Source: Pelomyxa schiedti (lineage: Eukaryota > Evosea > Pelobiontida > Pelomyxidae). Taken from it: a stretch of DNA of 64,000 bases. Below are positions 43,284 through 55,926 of the stretch, piece after piece. The notes under the pieces were generated by a model. That model worked only from the letters and a program-made list of their open reading frames with translations, did no database searches and was not told the origin of the DNA. Made by a program: the position numbers and the translations under genes. Positions within the stretch are counted from its first letter, which is position 1, and every line of letters begins with the position of its first letter. The stretch spans positions 23,469 to 87,468 of the forward strand of contig JAHLWZ010000079.1 of the NCBI GenBank assembly GCA_020536535.1, written 5' to 3'.

Positions 43284-43732
43284 TTGTGGTTGGTTCTTAG
43301 TAGCAAACTACTGGACAGTTCGTTTTTGAGGAGAGGTGACCCCTCGTACCTCCGGGTGGGACTGCTAAAGTGGTCAGCTGAACAACTCCGATTAGATCTG
43401 CAGAATCATGATTGGCCAGAATTTTTTTCCCGCCCGATCTGTCCGCCGGATCCACACAGCATAAAAAAGCAACAGAGCAAGGGGGTGTTCGAGGCGAGGC
43501 ACTGGGACGACCATCGGCTGATTTTTTTTCTTGGGGAGACACACCACAGTAGCGTTGCGGGCAAGCCAGCATCCAAATCGACCTCCAGGGCCACATCCAC
43601 AACAACACAGCAGAGTGAGAACTAAGAGCACCCAGTACTGTTTGCTTTTGTGGTTGTCATCAACATAGCAGGCACAGCAGGGACCACGCACCATCGACAT
43701 CGCAGGCAGGGGACTGACGTCACGAGGGAGTG
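43284..43732. promoter_or_regulatory. Divergent region between CAP-G and F-BAR/RhoGAP genes
   Basis: This 449-bp spacer separates two divergent ATGs. It holds a T run near 43520 and no recognisable element. It presumably carries both promoters and 5' UTRs. Confidence 0.45.
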
Positions 43733-46700
43733 ATGGCATCGCGGCTGGGGGTTGGCGTTGGCGCGGGGGGCAGCGGGGCGCTGGGGAGCGCGAGCAGCGG
43801 CGACGTGGAGTGTCCCGAGGCCTGGGTATATGCCGCCTTCCTCCTTCATCTTGTGTGCTGTGGTTATCCGTTGTGAAGTAATTATGGGGCTGGGTGTGTG
43901 TTGATTGGGGTTTTGTTGTTTGTTGTTTGGGGGGGGGGGTGATGCTAGCATTTTCAAGGATGTGAGGGTGTTGTTTTGCCAAATAATTTGCTGGTTTTCA
44001 TTTACATGTAAAATGTAGGACGTGGGAACTCTTCACCAGTTGGTTTATTTGGGACTGAGTAGGGTCAAATTAACTAGTGACCACCTCACTAGGATTGCCC
44101 AAGCAGATGACCACTATGCCCAAGCCCTTACTGCATCACTCAGGTTCTTTCAGGACAAAGAACCCACCACGTATGGTGCCCCTTTTTCAAAATACCGTGA
44201 TAGGCTTTGAACTACAAGTATTAACATTTAATTCATCAATTCTTGTAGGACTCCAGCTCAGGAATTTGGTGGTTTTTCCATGCTTGGAAAACATGCAGTG
44301 TGTCTCGCAGCAGCCCACAGCAAATTATCTGAAGATATTACTTCACTGGTAAACTTATGTGCTCACTCATCCTCTTAACATGATTTCAGATAGTGCTTCC
44401 CCATGAGAGTTTTCATCAAGATGTAGAGGTGAAGATAAGAGCTTCTCTCGAAACTACATATAAGTTGGCTGCTGATATTAGGAGTGCTCAATTGAAACTT
44501 GACAAAGTGAGTCAAATTAGGAAAGTAATTTTCCTCGTTTTTAACGATGGTTCTAGTCTAAATCTCAGTGGATGAAAGCAAACAAAGATCTTGAAGAACT
44601 CCAAGACAAACCTGAAACATCAAAAGTAGGAAACTGCTTCTAAGTGTACTACTAATAGTGAACAGAAAAAAATGAAGATGGTACAAGAGGTCACGGCCTG
44701 TACTACACAATACCAGCAACAGATTATGGAGTACAATGAATTTCAAATCCGGTGTTGGAACGACTACAGAAAAACTGTCAATGTTAGCCTTGTCTTTTTT
44801 TCAAAATTAGCGAGCTTTGTAATGTTACAACAGGATATTAAAGAGATTTACCAAACCTGTATCAAGGACATCGAACTGCAAATCAAGAAATTATATGAAG
44901 TTTTACTTCATATTTCAACACATGGAAATTCATTTCCCACATAGATACAATGCAAATATGCCCAGCAAATACTATCGGAACTTGAATCAACCCAAACTGC
45001 ACTCGCAATTTCCAATTCTAATGGTAGACGAATCCAGTTTTTAGTTATTAATAGGAAATAGAACTTGATCAATTTACGGCAACAAACAAGGCGATGCAAC
45101 AACTGCCTCAGCCAGTCCAATTTGTAAATTATCAGGTATTCTCTTGTATGCTGTCATTATACAAAAATTGTTCTAAATGGAATCTTCTCCAGGCACAGAA
45201 GAAGTCCAAGTTTTTGAAGTTCGGACATAAAAAAGGTAAAATGGAAGCGTTTGGGGTATCTATTGAGGATCTACTTGCACGGCAGAAAGAAGCTTACCCC
45301 TCCCTCAAGGTTTTTTTTTTGTTTGTGTGCGTTTGGCTTTTATCAACTGATTATTAGGTTCCTCTGATACTTGTTTTACTCCGTGACACTGTGCTTGAAA
45401 TTGGAGGTATACTTACCACAAAAAAAAAAAGTAACACTGAACGATCTCCGCAGGTCCCCTTACTGAAGGAATCTTCAGGTTGCCAAAAAGACACAATTCT
45501 GATTTTTAATTTTCTTCTAGAATTTCAGGAGCTGCATTGGAAGTGCAGCAGTATCGTGAGTCATTCAATGATGGTGATTTCCGTGTACCTGAGGATATGT
45601 GTGTGCATGTTGTGTGCTCCCTTTTCAAACTGTTCTTACGGGAACTTCCTGCACCGTTGATACCCACGGAATTATAGTATCTTTGACCCCCACGAGATTC
45701 CCATTAACATTACTTCAGTGTTACATTTATGCAAGATGATTTTGTGAGGCAGATTGCCGAAGATACTGCGGAACATCTTGTATTTGAGAAGCTGCCGCCT
45801 GCTCACAGGGACACATTTAAGTTTCTACTTCACTTCATCGCATTTCTGTCTCAGTATGAAGCTGTCACAAAAATGACTGTGGATAACTTGTGTAATTGCT
45901 TGTTTAAAATCCACATACCACTGAAATCTAGCTAGGCCTCATCTTTTCGCAATGTCTTCTCCAGCGACCATCTGGCCTTGACCCAATGACGGGACTCCGT
46001 CTATGTGACGTAGAAAAGCATTTTCTGGCCGCATCCATACGAGCACTCACCCAGTCAAATCCACCTTTGAAACCTAACTTACCACCACCACCACCGCCAA
46101 ACAGCACACCAGCTCCCCCACCAACACATACACGTGACGACACAGTAGCAGCCTGGCAAAAACAGCAAAACTCCATTTGGGGCTCAGTTGAAGCTCTAAA
46201 ACCAGTAATGGGTGGGACTGAGGAAGTATATACAGGACTTGGGTTCCCTAAGGCCCCAGCAAATACCTTTGTTAAGGTACAAACAATCTAACCAATTAAT
46301 GATTAACCACGCAACAGGTACACCTCAAAGGGAAAAAAAAGAATAGTGATGATCCTGACCTGTCTCCTCGAGAAGGAACACCCAAGCACAGTCACTCACA
46401 CCGCAGTTCGACCGACTCAAAGTCAGTTAACACCACGCCGACAAAGGAGGCAATGCCCAAATTGAGTTCACACAGAGAAAATCTTCGTGGATCATTCTTT
46501 ACTGATGACGATATCCCTACTCGTTTAGCTTCAACATCAGGTGAGCAAAATTTCTCATCAAGCAAACACTTGAGTATGGCTGTGAGGAAAAAGCCAATGA
46601 AAGGCAGTGACCTTCTCTCTCTATTTGGAGGTTTAAAAAAGTCTTCTTCACAAGACAAAGGCTCCCTCTCTGCCTCATCTGACAACATACAACTCCCTCC

Positions 46701-48520
46701 CAGTCAAAGTTCATCCAAGAGTACACTTAGCTCCACGGCCAACGTTACCAGTGAAAGTGCACCTACCAGTATTCCCCCACCACCTGTACCAAACACTGCT
46801 CCGATGTCTTTAGCTGAGCTCCAGAAGATTGCAGCTCTCAAGTCACACTCTAGTCCAAATCTCCTCAAAAACATACCCCCTCCCGCCAGCCCTCCTTCAA
46901 TACCTGCTAGTAGTACCTATACCCCCGCACCTCCACGTTTGCAAATTGGTACAGCTGCAACAAGTTCCACCCACCTTCCCCCTCCTACTCCCATCACTGG
47001 AACTGCTGCAGCTTCTGCACGAATGTTGCTTTCTTTAGTTTCAGGCTCACCCCCAATACTACCTCCCGTATCTCCCACCTTACAATCCTCTTCATCCCCA
47101 ATCACCCCTCCCCCAATGCCCTCTCCCACAACTGTAATAACACATCCCGAAAATGCACCGCACCCACTTCCAAAGTTCCCCACTGTGCCAGCAACTTCCC
47201 CTTCCCTTATTCCCATTCGTCCACCCTCATTGCGTTCAACAACACCTCCGCTTTCAACAGCCAACCCGGACTCCGCGGAGGCAAACCCTCAATCCTCGCA
47301 TTCACGCCCACAGCAGCATCATTCTCGGCACCATCGGCATACATATCACACCATTCACACAACACACATCCATAAGTCTGAATCCAACCTTTATAGCCTG
47401 ATATCTTCAACCGAGGGACTACCAAATTCCAGTGCCACCAACATAGGTCCCCCACCCAGCCCCTCTCTTGTAAGTGTTAGTCCCAGTGGAGAGACTGTGT
47501 ACGAGCTTGTGGCCGATAGTGTGCGCATTTTGTTCAACCAAGTTGGGTGCACACTACTACCTCCCCAGAAATTGGCCTGTTTTGCGTTTATTCAGGCAAA
47601 TAAATCAGTATGGACACACTCAAGGATGACCTATTTCTCACATATTTAAGCTCCTGCAAACCATCACAGACAAAATTAAAGCCGATGATTATACTGCGTT
47701 TTGCAAATCGTTTCAGCTGCTCTACTTGACAGTACCTAAGCAAACCAGTACCGGTGAGCCGATTGACCTTGTGTGGGATACCGTTCAAAATGATCTAAAC
47801 ACACTGCGGACATTGATCGGCTACATAAATTTCAAGCTTCAATACGACACGCAATCCGCAATCAAGCATTCACATACCCTACAAGTTCTCAATTGTGTAT
47901 GCAGTGTTCCGACATTCATTCTGTCCCCTAACAACGCAAGGGTTGGCTTGTTCCGAACCAAGAAGCTTCCATCGGTGGAAAATTTCAAATAGTCGATCTC
48001 CAAAGTAAATTGACAACTCTTAGTATTTCCCAAACCTGTGAACAGATATCACATCCTCTGCAACGGAGTTGTCTGAAAAACTGAAAAAGGCTTTACATGC
48101 CCTTGTACAACAGGCTTCCAATTTCACAACTCCCTCAGCCGACGAGGATCCCCACAAAAAGAACATTCTAAAGTGTTTACAGTACCTGAACAACACAACC
48201 AAGGTTACTTCTCTTGCCTCACATCCTTCGTTCTTACTGCTGCCCAGAGTTGGGTTTCCTTCCTTCAGGAACACAAGCTGCAGGCACCCACACTGCCCTA
48301 CACACCCTCAGAAGCAGATCCCAGCAAACCTGCATGCAATATCTCAGCAGCAGCCTTCCACACATCATTCGTTTTTGAGAGTGAGTTACTGCCTTCTGTA
48401 CTGGCTGCCTTTGCAACCGGAACAACCTTTTCTGCTACACCAGAAGACTTAGAAAGGTGCACAACACTGCTAATGCTTCTTTCCCTTGTTAAGAGAACAA
48501 CATATGAGGCAACACTCTAA
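43733..48520 (+). CDS. F-BAR and RhoGAP domain protein with a Pro/Ser-rich linker and helical C-terminus
   Basis: The protein senses curved membrane and switches off Rho GTPases. After a Gly/Ser-rich first exon and a ~200-nt intron, the F-BAR coiled coil starts GTLHQLVYLGLSRVKLTSDH and LTRIAQADDHYAQAL. Typical acidic/basic helices follow (SKLSEDITSLIVLPHESFHQ, MKMVQEVTACTTQYQQQIME). The RhoGAP domain begins VPLILVLLRDTV, then GPLTEGIFRISGAALEV with the arginine finger in GIFRISG. LFKLFLRELPAPLIPTELY and DTFKFLLHFIAFLSQYEAV follow. A long Pro/Ser/Thr segment (about 46050-47450) with many PxxP and poly-Pro runs could bind SH3, WW or EVH1 domains. The C-terminal exons are helical (SLLPPQKLACFAFIQANKS, KKALHALVQQASN). 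The stop is at 48518-48520. Around 20 introns. Confidence 0.85.
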
Positions 48521-48668
48521 TATCACCAAGTGCAATTATAGCAAAACTGAGTTTTGTTTTGGATCTTCTTTTTCTTAGGGAATGTTGTTTTTGTCCCAGA
48601 ATCCTTTCTTTCTTGGCAACTGACATGCCCACATTATGCAAATTACTTCATTAGCCATCTAAACATTG

Positions 48669-49428
48669 TTAGGGGACGAAGCCAGAAGGGAAGTTGGGTA
48701 CCGTTAAAAATACAGTAGTGCACTGAATAGTCAACTGAACAATAAGTTCTATTCGTTCTTCCTGGGAGGATTCAGAAAGCGCACTTGTGCTTGTTGAGGA
48801 AAGTGAAAATGAGGAAGAGGAAGAGGACGAGGAAGAAGATGGCATTGAAGAGAAGGAAGATGAAGTGTTAGAATTATAGTCGATCATGAAGAGTGCCACA
48901 GTTGCAAGTGCGGCAGCATTGAGGCAAAGGGCAAGTGTGTTGCAAATCAAGTACTATTCTACATAAGTTTTTTGGAAAGAAGACGGACCTCTTACGATAA
49001 TATAGAGGAACACATTTCTTGCACACGCCTGGGGAGTGTAAGAACGATAAAGTCAGAAGGCTATACCAGGATCACGCAAAGAATACCACTGCCCATCAGT
49101 AAACCACTTAAAATAATAATGATAGTCATTTCGCCGCCTGGGTGACAGTATTACTCATAGCGGGAGGAGACCTTCAACATACCATTGGAGATATTAACTT
49201 CCGGAGTCTCCACAACGTGCCATGATATGTACGGTATCACTTGGCTACCGGTCAGAACAGGAATTTTAAAAAAATAAGGGAAATACAATCGGCAGTGACA
49301 ACGCTCAACAGTAGAAGTAAGCCGAAGACCTGGGTGTGTTTGTAAGTTCTGAGCATCCAACTCCACTCACACACAAATTGGAAGACGGCGAAGTTAAAAG
49401 CCAGGCACAGACAACTCTTCGCGCCCAT
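48669..49428 (-). CDS. Putative four-transmembrane protein with a Ser-rich tail
   Basis: I do not recognise the family. From an ATG at 49428, MGAKSCLCLAFNFAVFQF runs across a 45-nt intron into FGLLLLLSVVTADC, a first hydrophobic stretch. A loop (IPYISWHVVETPEVNISNG, with a potential N-glycosylation site NIS) is followed by GEMTIIIILSGLLMGSGIL. Next come CARNVFLYIIV and NTLALCLNAAALATVALFMI. A cytosolic Ser-rich run follows (about 30 residues rich in Ser), then a hydrophobic end LIVQLTIQCTTVFLTV. The shape, a first loop with W and glycosylation followed by three closely spaced helices, recalls claudin/PMP22-like tetraspans. One splice junction near 49270 could not be resolved. The stop is at 48669-48671. 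Confidence 0.4.
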
Positions 49429-49688
49429 TCCCCTGAACCAACTCAGTCCCGAGTGATGTGACCTTCCTGGAATTCTGTTCTTCGATTGTTTCTTCGATTG
49501 GGCGTTGTGCTGATGGGCTTGTACACTGTGGTGCACAGTAGTTATTTCATTCACAGGCCGGTGTTCTGGGTATAGTATCCAGCACTCCGATCTAATAGAG
49601 ATGCCACTGGGGTTTCCCTCTGACTCTTCTGAGTTCCCACACCAAAGATCTAAAGATCCTAGGTTTCCAGTAACAACAAGAAACCAAA
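49429..49688. promoter_or_regulatory. Divergent spacer, four-TM gene and pyrophosphatase
   Basis: A minus-strand open frame runs through most of these 260 bp. It has no ATG beyond the one chosen at 49428, so an upstream exon of the four-TM gene is possible. The region should contain both promoters. Confidence 0.35.
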
Positions 49689-50787
49689 ATGCTTGGGACG
49701 CACTCACTGTTTAAGGGTGGGTTTTTCCGTCGTTTTTTTGCTTGAGATGTTTTAATTTACCGGACATTTGGAATACAGCACACCCCTGGCATGGTACATT
49801 TCCCTCTTTTGTTGGTTGTCTCTTAAGTTCACCCTTTGTAAGGTGTTCCTATTGGAACCAAGGCACCACAAGTTGTCACTGCTTTCATTGAAATGGTGCC
49901 TTCGGACTCAGTAAAGGTATTTATATTATTTCCTTGCTTATTATTAACTGTTGGGTTGGTAATACTTTTAACAGTACGAAGTTGACAAGGGTCTGTTGAC
50001 TCAACAACAAGTCCAACCTTTTTGTAATAACTATTAACAGTTACCGGCTATTTGAAAGTCGATAGGCCTCAGAAGTATTCCAATGTTGTTCCTTCACTCT
50101 ATGGATTCATCCCACAGACATATTGTGGGGAAAGGGTTGTTCGCTAGCCACTGAGACCTTCTCAAAGTTAACTCCCCTCAAGGTTGCCGAAAAAGCAGGA
50201 GTAAAGGAAGCTGATGGAGACCCTTTGGACATTTGTGTGCTGAGGTTTGTAATTCATTTCAAATCCCCAGTTTAAGCTATCTATTAGTGAGCGCCCTATA
50301 GTACACGGCGATATCCTGGTGCAAGCTGTTCCCTTGGGTGGCATTAGGCTCATCGATCGAGGGCAGGCTGATGACAAGATCATTGCATACCTCCAACAAG
50401 CACGATTATTCCTTTTTTTACACTTCCTCCCTAAAACATAGTTCAGGATGAATTCTATCAAGGATGGCGAACTCTCTCAGATATGCCAACGGTAGTTCTC
50501 CTTCACATTCCCCAATCAACACTTATATTTCCCCATACAAGTCTATGGTGAAGCGCTTGGAGCACTACTTTTTGACGTACAAAAGCCCACCCGGAGAGGC
50601 TTCCCTATGTGAAATCCGGGCAATCTATGGCCGTGAAGATGCATTGGATGTCATCACCAGAAGCATGCTTGACTACAACACATACACCACCGTTCACCAT
50701 GACTTACGCCTTACCAACACAATTCCGGTAACCACCACACCCTCCACCCCATCAAGCTCAACAACCACACAACAAAGTGGTCACTAA
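49689..50787 (+). CDS. PPA: Soluble inorganic pyrophosphatase (family I)
   Basis: The enzyme hydrolyses pyrophosphate to phosphate, pulling biosynthetic reactions forward. The first short exon is MLGTHSL, then [20 protein letters not shown] and [20 protein letters not shown]. After introns the frame gives [37 protein letters not shown] and [26 protein letters not shown] is the metal-binding signature. [20 protein letters not shown] and KIIAV follow, then [19 protein letters not shown] and [11 protein letters not shown]. The HYFLTYK and IYGREDAL motifs match the roughly 200-residue type found in chlamydiae, Bacteroidetes and some protists rather than the yeast type. A Thr/Ser tail ends at 50787. 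The start exon is tentative; the body is secure. Confidence 0.88.
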
Positions 50788-50843
50788 AAGCTTAATGTTG
50801 CCCTTGGACTTTTTTTTTTTACACAACAATGGGTGTTTATCTT

Positions 50844-53453
50844 TTAAGAGGATTGTTTGTTGAATAATAATAAAACGGGTTCCTCAGGCGGAAGACCGAC
50901 TGCTTGGTCGTCCGGAGTCCTCTCAGTCCCCAGAACTGGAGAATGTGTGGAACCATGGCTCGAATGACTTGACTTCCACTTGCCATGGCTGTGGTGATGG
51001 TGCTTTTCATTAGTCTCAGCCGGAACAGGAGCCGGCGCCGGCGGCAGTGGCAGAACAGCATCCACAGAGGAGGTTTCAAGAGGAGGGGGTGGGCACAGTG
51101 GGGCATCCAACGGAGGAGGAAGAGGAAGAGGAAGAGAAATAGGAGGAGGCGGAGGTAGCGAATCGCCGGACTCTTGCGGCGGTGGGGGGGGCAGAGGCGC
51201 TGGAGTGGTAATGAGAGTGGGAGTAGGGGACTCCGTGACGGGAGGAAGTGTGGCAAAATCCGGGGGGAGCGGCAGGACTGTTTCGGCGCCGGAGTTGAGC
51301 GGCGGGGGGACAGGAAGAGTCTCCGGGGGATCCACAGGGGCAGGGAGGGTGGTTGAGGCGGCGGGGGGCTCCGGAGTGAGTTGGAGGGATTCTGGAGGCG
51401 GAGCTAAGGTGGCAACGGAGTCGGGCTGGGGGAGCGTCTCGGGGGGGAGATCAGGGGAAGGCAGCTGAAGAGCTGTTGTGGTTGCGGGCTCTGGAGGGGG
51501 CGGGAGAGTGTCGGCTGGTTCTGGATCAGGGGGAGGCGGGAGGGTTTCGGTTTCGTCGGGTGCTGGAGGCAGAGTGTCACCAGGGGGGAGTGGGGTGGTA
51601 TCAGTTTCTGTGGAAACTGGGGGATATGGGGTGTATTGCTGTTGCGGCGGCGGGGATGGTGAAAAGTGGCGTGCGGATGGGCTTGGTGTGCGTTGCTGGG
51701 GTGATGAAGAACCTTGCCTCTCCATTTGATCAAAATTGGGAGGCAGAGGACCTGGCTGTGAAGGAATGTAGGCTACTCCACTCGTTTGTGGTGGCCTAGA
51801 CACGAACCCTGGAGGGGGCATTGGAGGTTGTGCTCCTGGCGGATACACTGCTGGTCCCTGTGAATATCCTGGTGGGTAGACGGGTTGTTGTGGGTAAGGT
51901 CTTGGCTGTCCTGGAGTTTGGTACCCTGGTTGGGAAGCGGGTACGTAGGTAGGAGGGCAGGACAATGGTGGGGAATAGGGTTGGCCATTGTATGGACCAC
52001 TAGAAGTCAATTGATTTACATATGGAGAGGCTTGTGCCATTGAAGGACTGGAGGCATACAGTGGATTGGGCATATAACTTGAGTTTTGAGGGTATGGAGG
52101 TTGACCATAAATAGATGGAGGTTGTGGATAAGGCGGCTGCGGACCTGTGTAAGTGCGAGGTTGTCCGGGGAATGTCGGTTGAGGGGGTTGCCCAGTGTAC
52201 CCCGGTTGAAGTGGTTGACCAGGGAACCCAGGTTGGGGTGGTTGGCCAGTATAGGCCGGTTGAGGGTGCCCAGTAGGTCCTGGTGAAGTATTCCGCTCGG
52301 GATTTCTAAGTGGTCTTTCAACAGGTGTTGCCGCAGCTGCAAAAAAGTATCAGATAGTTGATAGAAGTACTAAATGTACCAAGTTTTTTTGCTATTTCAT
52401 GATTCTTAACACTTTCCAAAACAGCTAGAAATATTGTTAATTGAGAGCAACTGATAATGTGAATTAACATTGTGTGATCCATCTTATTAGTGCATCCATA
52501 TCAGCCTTTGACTCCTCATCTAATTCTAAAGGTCCAGATTTAGTCTTCGCCATTCCAGTGAGAAACACTGTACAAAGAAAATAAGAATTTTGAAGTACAA
52601 AGCTGTGTGTGATACCAGCTTTGGTAAATCTAAGATCTGTAGCCTGTTGTCTAATTGCTGGACGTTTCTATAGAGCAAGTATAGTTTAATGTTGCATCGG
52701 AAGTGAGAAATACCACTCCTGTTCTCTTTGGCGCCGTATCACAACATGTTAGTACAAGTCCTGGCTCCGAATGTGCCATGTATTTGCACTCTTCTCGTAT
52801 TGAGCCCAGGAAAGTCATGTCGGTCTCTTCAAGGAGTTTGTGCTTGCTGCTTTCTGGAGGAAGTTGAGTGAGGAGCAATAAGAGAGGTGAAGTACTGGAA
52901 TGAATCCATTTTAATTCATCCGCACGCAATACAATCAGAAATGCGTGGGCCTCGTTAGCTGGGAATAGTGGGATAGAAGCCATGTTCTCTTGCAACAAAT
53001 TTGCGTTATCATTAAGACCCTGTCTCACACGCCGGACGATTTGCATGTCTGGGAGCATTGTTTCCTTGGTAAATCTAAGTTCTTCATGTAAGATGTATGA
53101 GAGCACGATTTTGATTCTATAAAATGTATTATCTTGACCTCAAACCCGCAGTATCACACAGCTTGAGGGTCATCCCATAAGCACCTATTGACAAGGGCAT
53201 CACACGCAAAAATACCGTCCCACGCGATGCATCGTTCATAACAGGGTAAGGGTCAATATTCTATTTCAAAGTGCCTCAGCCAACCGGGCAACAAATTGAC
53301 GAGGGGGAAAAAAAACAACAAGAAAGAAAAACTCATACACACCAGTTGTGTCAGTCTCCTATAAAGCAGATTGAGCAGCGTTGACTTGCCCGCGTGTCCA
53401 CGCCCCACCACGTACAAGTTGACTTTGGTCGTCGGCCCCCCGGTTGTCGCCAT
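50844..53453 (-). CDS. P-loop GTPase-like protein with a long proline-rich C-terminal tail
   Basis: The ATG at 53453 starts MATTGGPTTKVNLYVVGRGH, with Walker A GRGHAGKST. After an intron come NDASRGTVF (a possible G2 Thr) and MTLKLCDTAGLR (G3, DTAG). A helical part follows with EAHAFLIVLRADELKW and LVLTCCDTAPKR. That last strand occupies the G4 position but has TCCD instead of NKxD. Then come PAIRQQATDLRFTK, TGMAKTKSGPLELDEESKAD and the helix LTIFLAVLESVKNHEIAKKL. The tail, more than 400 residues, has PGY/F-T/P-GQPPQP repeats (near 52150-52300) and then LPPPP-type repeats (50950-51650), ending near a His-rich patch (EKHHHHSHGKW). It is not a known Ras, Arf or septin member. The stop is at 50844-50846, 57 bp from the convergent pyrophosphatase stop. 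Confidence 0.65.
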
Positions 53454-53615
53454 CACTGCTGGCTCCCTTTGTTTGTTTTTTTTTTCCCTGTTTGTGAGTG
53501 CACAAACGAACGAAGATTTTTCAAACGGTTTTTCTTTGTTTCGTGTTTGATCAAACGCGAAAACGCAGGAGATTGCGATACCAAAAGGGGTTTACGGCAA
53601 TCATAGGTGGAGTGA

Positions 53616-55926
53616 TTAATAGCGGACGGTGTCGTGGGGGTTGGTGGTTGGGAGGTTGTATGCCGGTTGCTTGCCTGATGACAGCTCCATGAGGGTGTAG
53701 TTGTAGGATCCATACTGCTCTTTGTTGAGGAGGTAGCTCTGAGCCTGCCACTCGATATCAAAGTAGTGTGCGTAGTAATCTTTAGTGCAGTTCAGAGGGC
53801 GAGGGTTGGCAGATACTACATACTTCGGAAGCCACCAACTTGTTTATCCAAAACGTCATAGGGCCAGAAGTAATAGCCGCACCAATCTTCTGAGTCCACA
53901 AGCATGTCCTGGTATATTTGGAGTGCTTTGTTCAACTGTTTAGTACAGGTAAATAATTCAGTATCGAAAGCATACGTTCCCAAATATAAGCAAGAGCAGA
54001 AGGATTGTTTAGGGGAGTTGCGACAATTATCTGTGATTGATCAACTTTATTAACTCCGAGCATCGTCATCCCCAGGAGATCGCCCTGCACACTTGTTTGC
54101 CTAAAAGAACTGAGCGGTGGCCGCTAAATGTAATTCCCCCTACGTTGAAACTACGAAATATCTGTATGAATCGTCACAAGCAAGCGTGTTTTTGCATTGG
54201 AATTCGGTGGGCTGCAGTGAGACCTACGGACAGTGAAACCATAAAAGTCAGAACGTGCAGTGCTCTTACATTGACCAAGTGTTCCATGAAGCTGGCATCA
54301 AGGCAAGTCTCGGAGATATCAAAGTAATCGTCGGCAGCAAGAGGTCCTGTCCTGTAATGCTTGTTCTTGGTCACACCAGTTTTTTCTGATCTGCGTCCTG
54401 TGGGACCTGGGGATTGTTGGACACAAGATAACCTGTAGAGTGTTATTAATTGTAAGGCAAAAAAAAAAAAAAAACCAATTGGCAGGATTGAGTGGATTTG
54501 GACAAAGAGCAAATTCATCCCAGGCACTAATCTCCTGCATCCAATAGGCTATAGAGTGAGAGCCACGAGCGCCACGACCATATGGGTTGTCACCATAAAC
54601 TAGATCATACCAGCTGTTTCGTATGATAAACCCTACAAAATGTGGGATTCAGTTCACCAAGACAAAAGTAATTACCGCCTTTGAAACCCTCTCTTGTGAC
54701 AAATCCATCATTGAATCCCACTACATTCATCGCATGGCCACCCTCAATCTCCATAACACCATGCATGAAGAATTCACCGTCCATATCTTGATAGTTAAAG
54801 AGAAACTACCGCTGTGTGGAGGTACAGGGAAAGACAAAGGATACTGTACATAGCACCTTGCACTTCGCCACAAAACTGTGAGTAATAGAACCGGTCTGTG
54901 GGGCACGTTACTTTGTTTGTCTCATTGCAAATATCCTGGGCGCCCCAGTAGCTATCAGAGCACCTAAATACTGGTTACAAAGGAGTAGGTGGTAATTGGA
55001 ACAACGGGAAGTAATATGACACGACATGCATCAAGGAAGACCACCCAAGGGGCATTTTATACTTTAACAAGAGTGCCCTTGTGTCCTATATTATGTATTA
55101 ATAAGAGTGCAAACTGCAACTGGCACTTTACCTTGGCATTATACGCTACCTCCATCGATTTAATGTCGAACCTTATTGGATTTTGATCCAGAGCTTTGTC
55201 AATTCCGGGACACTGAGTTTCTAAATTGGTGTTAAAGGGATACCCAAAAATTTTTAGGAAACGAGCCTCCATCGATGTCGGTGTAAGGGCAAACCGCTAC
55301 AGGTAAAACTTTGTTATACAGTTCTGACAAACTGTGGCATTTAAACAAAAGAAGATTTACATTGTCAAGTTACCTGTAAATCCAGCCAATTTCTCCTCCC
55401 TCAGTTGAGTTCTGAATTACATAGTCCCCAGGAACATCACAAACTTCGGGGTGTTTGGCACAGGCGCGCATCATGGAAATACCATACCTGATTAATCAGT
55501 TAGAATTTGTAACAGAAAATAAAACTAATGTACGCTTGTTCACTGAATTTCACATATTCGTCACGTTGGAGGAAACCCTTTTTAACACCATTCTGGCGAT
55601 AGGACTGCTCAAGAAGACCAATGGTGGCAAAATCCCAGCAAGTACCGCGATCAACTTGATAGTAGCGAGGCGTCTCGTAGTCGCATGCCCATTTAACGTT
55701 TGTAACAGTCTGCATTAAATTTGAACAGTAAACCAACATAGGAGAAACTTGCCTGCATCTGGTCATCCAAAGTGTTTTGCTTGGATTTCACGTCCTTCAC
55801 GAGTGGGATTGTAGCGGCCACCATGATAAAAGTCACGACACCGGCAATAGCGGCTACTGCGGCGATACCGATAACGATTGGATCTCGCTTCGGGGCCTTG
55901 TGGTGGTGATGGTGTCGGTCCCCCAT
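53616..55926 (-). CDS. Papain-type (C1) cysteine peptidase with an N-terminal membrane anchor
   Basis: From 55926 a basic, His-rich head (MGDRHHHHHKAPKRD) precedes one hydrophobic helix, VIGIAAVAAIAGVVTFIMVA, as in a type II membrane protein. The catalytic part includes VKWACDYETPRYYQVDRGTCWDF around the nucleophile. The normal papain motif QGxCGSCWAF is reduced to DRGTCWDFA. Later come GISMMRACAKHPEVCDVPGD, GGHAMNVVGFND with the catalytic His, and GGFIIRNSWYD with the Asn of NSW. SHSIAYWMQEISAWDEFALC follows. The C-terminal extension (NYYFWPYDVLDKQVGGF-like, then YYAHYFDIEWQAQSYLL) ends with TAA at 53616-53618. It resembles the membrane-anchored cysteine peptidases of Entamoeba (CP-C type), which I infer as the closest group. 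About 12 introns; some C-terminal junctions are uncertain. Confidence 0.75.

Noticed and set aside
42721-43329. Plus-strand frames opposite the CAP-G N-terminus
   Set aside because: Pro- and Leu-rich shadows of the Gly/Ala/Ser coding strand; the minus frame starts with ATG and splices into CAP-G.
49252-49707. 151-codon minus-strand frame upstream of the four-TM gene
   Set aside because: It starts with GTG and its first half shows no conserved or membrane features; only the part from the ATG at 49428 fits a spliced membrane protein.
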